In this document: piece by piece, positions 6,933 to 13,571 of the stretch
Layout: the number at the start of each line of letters is the position of its first letter
Position numbering within the stretch: position 1 is the stretch's first letter
NCBI GenBank assembly: GCA_002427055.1
Contig: DIPA01000114.1
Coordinates: forward strand, 66,587 to 80,753
Direction of reading: 5' to 3'
Length of the DNA: 14,167 bases
Source of the DNA: Firmicutes bacterium UBA5500
GTDB lineage: Bacteria > Bacillota > UBA994 > UBA5500
Program-made: the position numbers and the translations under genes
Notes under the pieces: generated by a model
The model's input: only the letters and a program-made list of their open reading frames with translations
What the model was told of the DNA's origin: nothing
Databases searched by the model: none

Positions 6933-7772
6933 GTGAGTCAATTAGGCGAGCTCCTCCGCCAGCGTAGGGAAACAATGGGATTAACATTCACAGACCTGCA
7001 GGCCAGAACCAAGATCCGAGTGAAGTACTTAGAGGCTATTGAAAAAGGTGATTTTGACGTAATTCCAGGTGAAGTCTACCTGCGTGGCTTTATTCGTAGT
7101 ATTGCTAGTGAGTTGGGCATAGATCAACAAGAAGCCATGCAGTTGTATCATCAGGATATTGCACCGCAGGGTGAAGAGGCGGCAGATTTATCTACTCCGG
7201 CACCAATGCAAGCGGTACCTGTCACTCCCAAGCCACAGCAATCAGAAACTCTGGCCAGAAGTCATTCTAGCTCCCGCAGGAATAGGCAGCAACCTGCTAA
7301 TGCTTCTTTTCGCATATTATGGATACTGCTCTTAGTAGGCGTAGTAGTTGTCGGTGTATTTCTTTGGGATAGGTTCTTGGGTCAGCCTTTGGTCGAAGAA
7401 GATCCAGACCTATTACCGCCGGTGGATGATCCAGTAAAGAAACCAGAACCGCCTACGCCTACAGTACAAATAGCATTACAAGATCCGCAGGCAGCTAATC
7501 CTGTCTACCTAGTGCATCCCGGTCCTCTGGAAGTTGTTCTGACCGCGGAAGGCGATACCTGTTGGGTTGGTGCGAAAGCTGATACTACTTCACAGCAAAT
7601 GACCCTAAACCCTAAGGGCCAGGCTTCGCTTACTCTGGAGGCGCAGGAACTGATCACAGTGCGAGTCGGTAAGCCATCTGCGTTGCGTTTGACCATTAAC
7701 GGTCTTGACCAAGGAATCATCGGTGGAAACAACTCAATTGACTTAACTGTGAAGCTTAAGCCTAGCCCCTAG
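6933..7772 (+). CDS. rodZ: RodZ-like transmembrane helix-turn-helix protein (YmfM-type)
   Basis: This is a bitopic membrane protein of the RodZ family, which links MreB filaments to the cell-wall elongation machinery. It has 279 residues. An N-terminal HTH_25-type Cro/CI helix-turn-helix domain covers about 1-72 (LGELLRQRRETMGLTFTDLQARTKIRVKYL, PGEVYLRGFIRSIASELGI). A basic, Ser/Gln-rich linker (about 100-125) leads to one transmembrane helix (127-146, ILWILLLVGVVVVGVFLW). A Pro/Asp-rich spacer (about 150-178) is followed by a beta-rich extracytoplasmic domain (about 179-279) resembling the DUF4115 domain. GTG 6933 is preferred because AGGAGGTG (6920-6927) sits 5 nt upstream and the start MSQLGELLRQRRE is family-like; ATG 6915 lies upstream of this ribosome binding site. 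It lies 63 nt after ftsK, probably in the same transcript, and ends before a strong terminator. Confidence 0.88.
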   Translation: MSQLGELLRQRRETMGLTFTDLQARTKIRVKYLEAIEKGDFDVIPGEVYLRGFIRSIASELGIDQQEAMQLYHQDIAPQGEEAADLSTPAPMQAVPVTPKPQQSETLARSHSSSRRNRQQPANASFRILWILLLVGVVVVGVFLWDRFLGQPLVEEDPDLLPPVDDPVKKPEPPTPTVQIALQDPQAANPVYLVHPGPLEVVLTAEGDTCWVGAKADTTSQQMTLNPKGQASLTLEAQELITVRVGKPSALRLTINGLDQGIIGGNNSIDLTVKLKPSP

Positions 7773-7789
7773 AAATGCCATCAGTCAGT

Positions 7790-7836
7790 AAAGTGGCTCT
7801 GCTTGCCTGAGGCAAGATAGGGTCACTTTCTTATTT
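7790..7836 (+). terminator. Nested hairpin terminator after rodZ
   Basis: An outer stem pairs AAAGTGGCTCT (7790-7800) with AGGGTCACTTT (7819-7829) through 11 pairs including G-T wobbles. It encloses a perfect inner hairpin, CTTGCC-TGA-GGCAAG (7802-7816). A T-rich tail (CTTATTT) follows. This should end the uppP-ftsK-rodZ transcript. Confidence 0.8.
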
Positions 7837-7863
7837 GCAATAAGTATGCTTACGTAGTATCTT
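7835..7863 (+). promoter_or_regulatory. Candidate sigma-A promoter upstream of rimO
   Basis: TTGCAA (7835-7840) and TATCTT (7858-7863) lie 17 bp apart, each matching four of six consensus positions. It begins right after the rodZ terminator and would give a leader of about 155 nt before rimO. It competes with the extended -10 candidate at 7969-7977. The rest of the 255-nt gap contains a short palindrome and a G7 run, but no gene that I can support. Confidence 0.3.
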
Positions 7864-7968
7864 GATAGGCAATCTAACCTATGGGGGGGTAGACTATGTG
7901 TTGAAGTGTTTGTAACTATCTAGTTAGCAAGGCATTTCAGTGCAGGGGTATATGCAGACAGGAAAATG

Positions 7969-7977
7969 TGTTATTCT
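7969..7977 (+). promoter_or_regulatory. Candidate extended -10 promoter for rimO-pgsA
   Basis: TGTTATTCT fits the TGn-TATnnT extended -10 form and lies about 50 nt before the rimO start, with no clear -35. It resembles the stronger TGn-TATAAT elements before uppP (3711-3719) and before the gene at 10038, which makes it more plausible than sequence match alone would. Confidence 0.35.
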
Positions 7978-8027
7978 CAAGTATGAATATAGCTCTATTG
8001 CATCGGGCTAGAACGCGAGGGGGACCT

Positions 8028-9353
8028 GTGTTGAAAGTTGGGATGATCACTCTTGGCTGTGCCAAGAATACGGTAGACACTGAAATTATGTTAGGAGATT
8101 TGCAGGCGCAGGGATATAAGCTGACGAATGATCCGGCTTTAGCAGATGTATTAGTCATCAATACTTGTGGATTCATTCAGGCCGCCAAGGAAGAATCGAT
8201 CGCTACTATTTTGGAGATGGCTGAATGGAAAGAAAAAGGCGTGTGTCGTCTGCTATTGGTGACGGGATGTCTTACTCAACGATATGGACAAGAAATCCTC
8301 GACGAAATGCCAGAGGTAGACGGGGTGCTTGGCACAGGTACACTGGATCAACTAGACAGTGTTATTAAACGAGCCCTAAACGGTGAGCGCGTCTTTCTGG
8401 TTGCAGAGCCTACTTTTGATTATGACATTGTCAAAGAGCGCTTACGGGTGACTCCTCAGTACAGCGCCTATGTAAAGGTTGCTGAAGGATGTGACCATAC
8501 ATGTGCATATTGTGCAATCCCTCTTATTCGTGGCAAGTATCGTAGCCGCAGCCGAGAAAGCATTATTAATGAGGTACAAGCACTAGCTAAAGAGGGAGTG
8601 CAGGAAATAAACATTATCGCTCAGGATGTTACCCGCTATGGCTATGATCGCTATGGTAGTTTCCTGCTCCCAAATTTGCTGCAAGATCTGTTACAAGTAG
8701 CTGGGCCGGCATGGTTTCGTTTGCTTTATGCTTACCCAACGCACTTCACACCTGAGCTAATTAAACTAATGCGTTCAAATTCGCGATTATTGGACTACGT
8801 TGACCTGCCTCTGCAGCACATCAGCCCTCGTATCCTTCAAGCAATGCGTCGCCCTGACAACCCCGAGCAGGTAAGGCGCTTGCTCTATACTTTGAGAGAG
8901 GCATTGCCACAGGTGACTCTCCGTACTACTTTCATAGTTGGTTTTCCGGGAGAGACTGAGCGGGACGTAGAGCTTGTTGCTGATCTAATGCGCGAAATCC
9001 AATTTGATCATGTGGGTGTTTTTACCTATTCTCGAGAAGAAGGAACTGTGGCAGCTGAGTTGCCGGAGCAAATACCATTTGCCATCAGTGAAGAGCGACG
9101 CGATTACCTGATGTCGTTGCAAGCGCCAATTTCTAAGTCTCGTAATGAACGCTATCTCGGACAGACAGTTGAAGTATTGGTTGAGCAGAGCTGGGCAGAG
9201 GGAGACGGCATCGTAGGTAGGGGGCGTAAAGATGCCCCGGACGTCGATGGTTTAGTTTATGTGCATAATAGCGGGGCCAAGCCAGGTCAGATCATATTGG
9301 CCGAGATTAACCAAGCCCTAGAATATGATTTGGTGGGGGTGTCAGGGGCATGA
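8028..9353 (+). CDS. rimO: Ribosomal protein S12 methylthiotransferase
   Basis: RimO is a radical-SAM enzyme that adds a methylthio group to a conserved aspartate of ribosomal protein S12. The 441-residue protein has the three methylthiotransferase parts. The N-terminal UPF0004 domain has cluster-binding cysteines C11 (LGCAKN), C47 (INTCGF) and C81 (VTGCLTQ). The radical-SAM core has the C155-x3-C159-x2-C162 motif in EGCDHTCAYCAIP, followed by IRGKYRSR. A C-terminal TRAM domain covers about 373-439 (ERYLGQTVEVLVEQ). The start ITLGCAKNTVDTE, the IRGKYRSRSRE segment after the radical-SAM cysteines and the YAYPTHFTPELI stretch favour RimO over MiaB or MtaB. The start is GTG 8028 or TTG 8031, both behind AGGGGG (8018-8023); upstream in-frame starts at 7968 and 7983 lack a ribosome binding site. 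The stop overlaps the pgsA start by 4 nt (ATGA). B. subtilis has no RimO. Confidence 0.92.
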   Translation: MLKVGMITLGCAKNTVDTEIMLGDLQAQGYKLTNDPALADVLVINTCGFIQAAKEESIATILEMAEWKEKGVCRLLLVTGCLTQRYGQEILDEMPEVDGVLGTGTLDQLDSVIKRALNGERVFLVAEPTFDYDIVKERLRVTPQYSAYVKVAEGCDHTCAYCAIPLIRGKYRSRSRESIINEVQALAKEGVQEINIIAQDVTRYGYDRYGSFLLPNLLQDLLQVAGPAWFRLLYAYPTHFTPELIKLMRSNSRLLDYVDLPLQHISPRILQAMRRPDNPEQVRRLLYTLREALPQVTLRTTFIVGFPGETERDVELVADLMREIQFDHVGVFTYSREEGTVAAELPEQIPFAISEERRDYLMSLQAPISKSRNERYLGQTVEVLVEQSWAEGDGIVGRGRKDAPDVDGLVYVHNSGAKPGQIILAEINQALEYDLVGVSGA

Positions 9354-9889
9354 ATTTAGCTAATCGGGTCACTATAATTCGTATTTTACTAGTGCCCATT
9401 TTCCTATATTTTGTGCTAGAGAACATTCCCTACGGCACCTATATAGCTGCCGGTATTTTCATTGTCGCTGCAAGCACCGATGGCTTAGACGGCTATTTAG
9501 CACGCAAACGCAAAGAAGTGACTAATTTAGGCAAGCTCCTAGATCCTTTAGCCGATAAGCTTTTGATTACAGCGGCTCTCATATCTCTTGTCGAATCCGG
9601 AGTATTGCCTGCTTGGGTTGCGATAGTCATTATCTCGCGTGAATTGGCTGTTACAGGGTTGAGAGCGTTGGCCGCGGCTGAAGGTGTCATCATTCATGCT
9701 AGTCCAGTAGCGAAACTGAAAACCATTTCTCAAATCGTGGCAATAGTTGGGCTTTTGATTGACAACTTCCCTTTCTCCCTAATAGGATTCCCGTTCACGA
9801 GTATCGCTGTTTGGGTTGCCATAGTGCTTACTATTTGGTCTGGCCTTGAATACTTCATCCGTATGGGGAAGTATCTGAGCTGGTATTAG
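9350..9889 (+). CDS. pgsA: CDP-diacylglycerol-glycerol-3-phosphate 3-phosphatidyltransferase
   Basis: PgsA makes phosphatidylglycerol phosphate from CDP-diacylglycerol and glycerol-3-phosphate, the committed step to phosphatidylglycerol and cardiolipin. The 179-residue polytopic membrane protein begins MNLANRVTIIRILLVPIFLYF. It carries the CDP-alcohol phosphatidyltransferase signature D-G-x2-A-R-x8-G-x3-D-x3-D: D47, G48, A51, R52, G61, D65 and D69, with D44 also present. Further hydrophobic segments lie at about 8-23, 29-43, 72-88, 90-106 and 124-170. The length and motif spacing are normal. ATG 9350 overlaps the rimO stop (ATGA), so translation is coupled. The gene ends shortly before a strong terminator. 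Phosphatidylserine synthase belongs to the same superfamily, but the start and size fit PgsA. Confidence 0.93.
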   Translation: MNLANRVTIIRILLVPIFLYFVLENIPYGTYIAAGIFIVAASTDGLDGYLARKRKEVTNLGKLLDPLADKLLITAALISLVESGVLPAWVAIVIISRELAVTGLRALAAAEGVIIHASPVAKLKTISQIVAIVGLLIDNFPFSLIGFPFTSIAVWVAIVLTIWSGLEYFIRMGKYLSWY

Positions 9890-9905
9890 TTTTGACTACT
9901 GCTCG

Positions 9906-9947
9906 CTGGGGTTGTCCATTTTACAGGGACAGCCCCAGTTCTGTTTT
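9906..9947 (+). terminator. Rho-independent terminator after pgsA
   Basis: A 12-bp stem pairs CTGGGGTTGTCC (9906-9917) with GGACAGCCCCAG (9927-9938) through one G-T pair and a 9-nt loop. A T-rich tail (TTCTGTTTT) follows. It isolates rimO-pgsA from the next unit. Confidence 0.85.
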
Positions 9948-9989
9948 CCGTGTTGGCAAGACCTACCTCCCCCAATTAACATAAAACTA

Positions 9990-9998
9990 TGCTATAAT
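9990..9998 (+). promoter_or_regulatory. Extended -10 promoter for the membrane protein/FtsH-like unit
   Basis: TGCTATAAT is a perfect extended -10 element. No -35 is seen at 16-18 bp; TTAACA (9976-9981) is only 11 bp away. A transcript from about 10005 would have a leader of about 33 nt before GTG 10038. The element lies inside the longer open frame that begins at 9912, which supports the shorter coding region. Confidence 0.65.
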
Positions 9999-10037
9999 GA
10001 GCGCGTGGTATTATGTAAACTAGAGCGGGGTGATGGA

Positions 10038-10568
10038 GTGAAATTGCCTAAGTTGAACTGGGTTGTGGTAGCTATTGTTGTGGTTATGACTGCAGGAGTG
10101 CTTTACGTTGGCTACAATGAGTGGCAGTTTCGTCTTGTCCATAGCCCTTTGCAGGACAAGTTAATGCAGTTTGCAGGCGTTACTAGTGTGGAGCTGCATA
10201 ATAAACAGCATATGACAGTGCTGGCCATTAGCATAGACCAAGCTGCGCAATTTCCTCAGGTAGCATGCCAAATCAGCAAGTTGATACGGCAAGAAATGCA
10301 AAACGGTGCCAGCGAAATTGTTTGGGAAGACTCCCCGAACACACATCTACAGGAGGTTTATGAGCAACTGAATCTAATTCTGTATGAAGCAAGCCGGACC
10401 TATCAGTTTGTATTGATGCAGGAGCGGATAGAGAAAATTGCACAAGCACAAGGGGTCAGTTACCAAATAGGCGTTGATGAGGAGAGTATCTACCTTAGCT
10501 TACAAGAAGGCTCGCATACAATGCTGGAATCAATTCCCTTACTGCAAGCGGGGGGTGCGGCTAGATGA
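10038..10568 (+). CDS. Single-pass membrane protein of unknown function, coupled to FtsH-like gene
   Basis: I do not recognise this 176-residue protein. A short basic start (MKLPKLNW) is followed by one hydrophobic helix at about 8-26 (VVVAIVVVMTAGVLYVGY). The positive-inside rule therefore predicts the remaining 150 residues outside the membrane. That part looks alpha/beta: a strand pair around 48-66 (VTSVELHNKQHMTVLAISI), helices at about 72-88 and 102-140 (the latter amphipathic, possibly coiled coil), and a terminal strand pair around 142-156. There is no lipobox, zinc motif or protease motif. The start is GTG 10038, with GGGGTGAT (10027-10034) just upstream; the frame is open from 9912 but that stretch covers the pgsA terminator and the promoter. 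The stop overlaps the next start by 4 nt (ATGA), so it is probably made in step with the FtsH-like protease. I infer that it is a partner or adaptor of that protease; this is unproven. Confidence 0.8.
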   Translation: MKLPKLNWVVVAIVVVMTAGVLYVGYNEWQFRLVHSPLQDKLMQFAGVTSVELHNKQHMTVLAISIDQAAQFPQVACQISKLIRQEMQNGASEIVWEDSPNTHLQEVYEQLNLILYEASRTYQFVLMQERIEKIAQAQGVSYQIGVDEESIYLSLQEGSHTMLESIPLLQAGGAAR

Positions 10569-12058
10569 TGAAGTACCAGAAAGAGTTGCTAGCTGGGTTG
10601 GTTGCAGGAGTGCTAGTTTTTGCCGCTCTTATCGGCATTAACGTGGTCCCCTTTGTTTTGTTCATAGGGTTTGTTTATGTTGTGGCCAATCGCTTTTGGC
10701 TAGGCAATATGCATAGCAAAGCAGGAACTTTGCTTTCCACATCAACCAAAGAACGTCTAATATCTTTTGACGACATTGGTGGGCAAGCGGTTGCCAAGCA
10801 AGAACTATTGGAAGCCCTTGATTTCATTAATCAGCACGAGGCTATCAAGCGCTTAGGTATTAGGCCGTTGAAAGGCCTGCTACTCAGTGGCCCTCCAGGC
10901 ACTGGGAAGACATTACTGGCCAAAGCTGCAGCAACCTATACAGATTCTACTTTTCTAGCGGCCAGTGGTAGTGAATTCGTTGAGATGTATGCCGGTGTTG
11001 GTGCACAGCGAGTGCGACAGTTATTTGAGCGAGCAAGGGATGCGGCACGTAAGCAATCCAAGACTAGAGCAATTGTCTTTCTAGATGAGATTGAGGTCTT
11101 AGGTGGCCAGCGAGGTAAACACAGTAGTCATTTGGAATATGACCAAACACTGAATCAATTATTAGTTGAGATGGATGGTATTTCTAATGAGACGGATGTT
11201 CAGGTATTGGTCATTGGGGCCACTAACCGCCCAGATCTTTTGGATAGTGCTTTGTTACGTCCCGGCCGTTTTGATCGTATGGTACGAGTCGATTTGCCTG
11301 AGAAGGATGCACGGCTGCAAATTCTACAAGTTCACACACGCAACAAGCCATTGGCGCCGGATGTCAATTTGGTACAACTAGCGCAAGAAACATATGGCTT
11401 TTCGGGCGCACATTTGGAGAGTTTATCTAATGAAGCGGCTATTCTAGCTATGCGAGAAGGCGTTGCTCAGATTCGCCAACGCCATTTTCAGCAGAGTATT
11501 GAGAAAGTAATGCTAGGCGAGGCCCAGGAACGTCGTCCTTCAATAGCGGAGCAACACCGTATTAGTCTGCATGAGGCTGGACACGCAATAGTGGCCGAAC
11601 ATGTGAGACCTGGTTCGGTCGCCAATGTTACTATTCTTTCTCGTGGTGATACTCTGGGCTATGTGCGGCAGACTATGGACGATGAGGCAGGCTATCTGCA
11701 GACTGAGGAGCAGATCCGAGAGCAGCTGTGGGTGCTACTGGCTGGAGCAATAGCGGAGGAGCTCACTCTTGGTAGTCGTAGTACCGGAGCCAGTGGCGAT
11801 TTTCAGAAGGCGATTGAGCTGGCAAGGCGCTATGTACTTGCCGGCATGTCTCCTTTAGGAATAGTAGACAAGTCAGTGTTGGCGAAAAATGAGTTTTGCA
11901 GAGCCCAGCAGGTACTGCTAAAGGACGTAGAAATGGCGGTGCGCTCCTATCTGGCAGAGCATATGTCTCTGCTAACGCAAGTCGCTGCCAAACTGCAGCA
12001 AGAAGAGCGCATTTCGGGCACCTGCCTGCGTGAGCTGCTAGCTCCTGTGAGTGCTTAG
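10565..12058 (+). CDS. Compact FtsH-like membrane AAA+ zinc metalloprotease
   Basis: This is a 497-residue relative of FtsH, the membrane-bound protease that unfolds and degrades membrane and short-lived proteins. The AAA+ module is intact: Walker A GPPGTGKT (109-116), Walker B VFLDEI (171-176) and second region of homology ATNRPDLLDSALLRPGRFDR (219-238) with likely arginine fingers R232 and R235. The pore loop reads MYAGVGA, where FtsH usually has M-F-V-G-V-G-A. The M41 protease domain keeps HEAGH (H336, E337, H340) and the probable third zinc ligand D412 in GASGDFQKA. It is shorter than typical FtsH (over 600 residues). The two N-terminal hydrophobic helices (about 8-26 and 28-43) are separated by almost nothing, so the extracytoplasmic domain is absent, and the C-terminal tail is short. 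ATG 10565 overlaps the stop of the upstream membrane protein. It is probably active, and distinct from the housekeeping ftsH that would be elsewhere in the genome. Confidence 0.88.
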   Translation: MMKYQKELLAGLVAGVLVFAALIGINVVPFVLFIGFVYVVANRFWLGNMHSKAGTLLSTSTKERLISFDDIGGQAVAKQELLEALDFINQHEAIKRLGIRPLKGLLLSGPPGTGKTLLAKAAATYTDSTFLAASGSEFVEMYAGVGAQRVRQLFERARDAARKQSKTRAIVFLDEIEVLGGQRGKHSSHLEYDQTLNQLLVEMDGISNETDVQVLVIGATNRPDLLDSALLRPGRFDRMVRVDLPEKDARLQILQVHTRNKPLAPDVNLVQLAQETYGFSGAHLESLSNEAAILAMREGVAQIRQRHFQQSIEKVMLGEAQERRPSIAEQHRISLHEAGHAIVAEHVRPGSVANVTILSRGDTLGYVRQTMDDEAGYLQTEEQIREQLWVLLAGAIAEELTLGSRSTGASGDFQKAIELARRYVLAGMSPLGIVDKSVLAKNEFCRAQQVLLKDVEMAVRSYLAEHMSLLTQVAAKLQQEERISGTCLRELLAPVSA

Positions 12059-12066
12059 AATACTTT

Positions 12067-12093
12067 AAAGCTGCCCTTATGGCAGCTTTTTTG
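12067..12093 (+). terminator. Rho-independent terminator after FtsH-like gene
   Basis: AAAGCTGCC (12067-12075) pairs perfectly with GGCAGCTTT (12081-12089) around a 5-nt loop, and the T run continues to 12092. It begins 8 nt after the stop codon and closes the two-gene unit. Confidence 0.92.
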
Positions 12094-12163
12094 TTCTGGA
12101 GCAGGTATGCGTATTAGAAGTGTGGAATACTAAAAGGGTACAATTGCAGGAGGCGTGACAGAG

Positions 12164-13408
12164 ATGAATGTAGAAATAATTGCAGTGGGTACTGAGCTAT
12201 TACTCGGTCAAATTGTCAACACCAATGCTCAGTTTCTAGCGCGAGAATTGGCTTCGCTCGGTATGGGGGTGTATTACCATACAGTTGTCGGCGATAATCT
12301 AAACAGACTGGTCAATACCTTTTTACAAGCTTGGCAACGATCAGAGGTAGTTATTTTGACAGGCGGATTAGGCCCCACTACGGACGACCTGACTAGGGAA
12401 GGGGTGGCCTCGGCACTCGGGCGCCCTCTCTGCTTTCAGGAGGATGTTTGGCAGCAGATTGTAGCCCATATGCAGCGCACGAAACGTCCTATTCCTGAAA
12501 ATAACCGTCGTCAAGCGATGGTTCCGGAAGGCGCAGTTGTGTTGCCAAATCCGCGAGGTACTGCACCGGGCTTGGCAATTAGGGACGCAGGACGTCTTGC
12601 TGTTTTGCTTCCAGGACCCCCGCGGGAGATGCAGCCTATGTTTGTTGACCACGTGCGTCCGCTATTGCTGCAGATGATTGGGCATGGGGTTATTCTCTCT
12701 CGCAGCCTCCGGGTTATAGGGATTGGCGAATCTGCACTAGAAGAGCAGCTTGCCGACCTGATAGCTACGCAGAGCAACCCCACTATTGCGCTTTACGCTA
12801 GTTTGGGAGAATTGCAGATAAGGATTACTGCTAAGGCTGAAGATGAGGCGGCGGCTAACCTGCTAATTGCTCCTGTGGAAACGGCAATTAGGCAGCGTAT
12901 CAAAACAGCTATCTATGGCATTGATAATGAAACGCTCCCAGGGGTTTTAGGGCAGTTACTGAAAGAGCGTGGATACCAACTCGCGGTTGCGGAATCATGT
13001 ACCGGCGGCTTGCTCGGTAGTATGATCACTGATGTCTCCGGTAGCTCCGATTACTTTGCTTCCGGTTTCATTACTTATAGCAATGAGGCTAAGCAAAAAA
13101 TATTGGGGGTATCAGAGGCGATTATCAAAGAGCAAGGGGCAGTTAGCGCTGCGTGCGCTAAAGCAATGGCTACTGGCGCGCGACAGAAGAGTGGTGCCGA
13201 TGTTGCTATCGCCATAACTGGCATTGCAGGCCCTACCGGTGGATCTCCCGAGAAACCAGTCGGTACCGTTTATGTGGCAATATCAGCTCCTGAAGGAGAC
13301 TTGGTAGAGGAGCTGGCATTGCGTGGTGAAAGGTCTGCCATCCGTGCTAGGTCAGCAAAAACGGCCGTTAATTTAGCTCGCTTGCTGTTACTGGGAGAAC
13401 TAAAGTAG
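12164..13408 (+). CDS. cinA: CinA: competence/damage-inducible protein with NMN deamidase domain
   Basis: CinA proteins of this type join a molybdopterin-binding-like domain (ADP-ribose pyrophosphatase activity in characterised members) to a C-terminal domain that deamidates nicotinamide mononucleotide, a pyridine-nucleotide salvage step. In naturally competent bacteria cinA is often co-expressed with recA. The 414 residues match the usual length. The N-terminal domain (about 1-170) has GTELLLGQIVNTNAQFLARE (9-28), LTGGLGPTTDDLT (65-77) and LLPGPPREMQPMF (148-160). The C-terminal domain (about 255-412) has AESCTGG (276-282) with probable catalytic S278, and FITYSNEAK (302-310) with Y305 and K310. 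ATG 12164 is preferred to GTG 12155 because the ribosome binding site AGGAGG (12148-12153) is 10 nt from the ATG but only 1 nt from the GTG. A TACAAT at 12139-12144 may be its -10 box. No terminator separates it clearly from recA. Confidence 0.93.
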   Translation: MNVEIIAVGTELLLGQIVNTNAQFLARELASLGMGVYYHTVVGDNLNRLVNTFLQAWQRSEVVILTGGLGPTTDDLTREGVASALGRPLCFQEDVWQQIVAHMQRTKRPIPENNRRQAMVPEGAVVLPNPRGTAPGLAIRDAGRLAVLLPGPPREMQPMFVDHVRPLLLQMIGHGVILSRSLRVIGIGESALEEQLADLIATQSNPTIALYASLGELQIRITAKAEDEAAANLLIAPVETAIRQRIKTAIYGIDNETLPGVLGQLLKERGYQLAVAESCTGGLLGSMITDVSGSSDYFASGFITYSNEAKQKILGVSEAIIKEQGAVSAACAKAMATGARQKSGADVAIAITGIAGPTGGSPEKPVGTVYVAISAPEGDLVEELALRGERSAIRARSAKTAVNLARLLLLGELK

Positions 13409-13483
13409 GTTTATCTGTACAAAGAAAAAGGGAGATTGTGGCCGTTTACATGAGTACAGGCTGGGTAATTGGCTGTAGATGGC

Positions 13484-13509
13484 CCTAATCGAACAAATGT
13501 GCGATTAGG
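13484..13509 (+). promoter_or_regulatory. Probable LexA (SOS) operator upstream of recA
   Basis: The core CGAACAAATGTGCG (13490-13503) matches the Gram-positive LexA box (CGAAC-n4-GTTCG type) except for one base in the right half. It is embedded in a larger dyad: CCTAATCG (13484-13491) and CGATTAGG (13502-13509) are exact inverted repeats, so 11 of 13 base pairs in the 26-bp site are symmetric. It ends directly before the recA -35 candidate, as expected for a repressor site. No T run follows, so it is unlikely to be a cinA terminator. Confidence 0.72.
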
Positions 13510-13510
13510 A

Positions 13511-13539
13511 GTGACTGATCAACTATGCTATGCTATCCT
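13511..13539 (+). promoter_or_regulatory. Candidate recA promoter
   Basis: GTGACT (13511-13516) and TATCCT (13534-13539) are 17 bp apart, each matching four of six sigma-A consensus positions. The -10 is extended by TGC (13531-13533). It abuts the LexA-like palindrome, and transcription would begin about 27 nt before the recA ATG. Confidence 0.5.
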
Positions 13540-13571
13540 TAGAAAATTTAGATTGTTGGGGGGAAAGGTAG

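Noticed and set aside
7883..7889. Run of seven G residues, possible phase-variation tract
   Set aside because: It lies in non-coding DNA, not between promoter boxes that I trust, and its length alone is weak evidence.
9912..10037. Longer frame for the membrane protein from 9912
   Set aside because: It runs through the pgsA terminator stem and the extended -10 promoter, and puts 42 residues without family-like character before an otherwise well-placed membrane anchor.
11166..11381. Small open frame inside the FtsH-like gene on the same strand
   Set aside because: It is a frame-shifted shadow of the conserved AAA+ SRH region and has no ribosome binding site.
12155..12163. GTG 12155 as the cinA start
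   Set aside because: Only one base separates it from AGGAGG; ATG 12164 is at a workable distance and gives the usual CinA start (MNVEIIAVGTELL).
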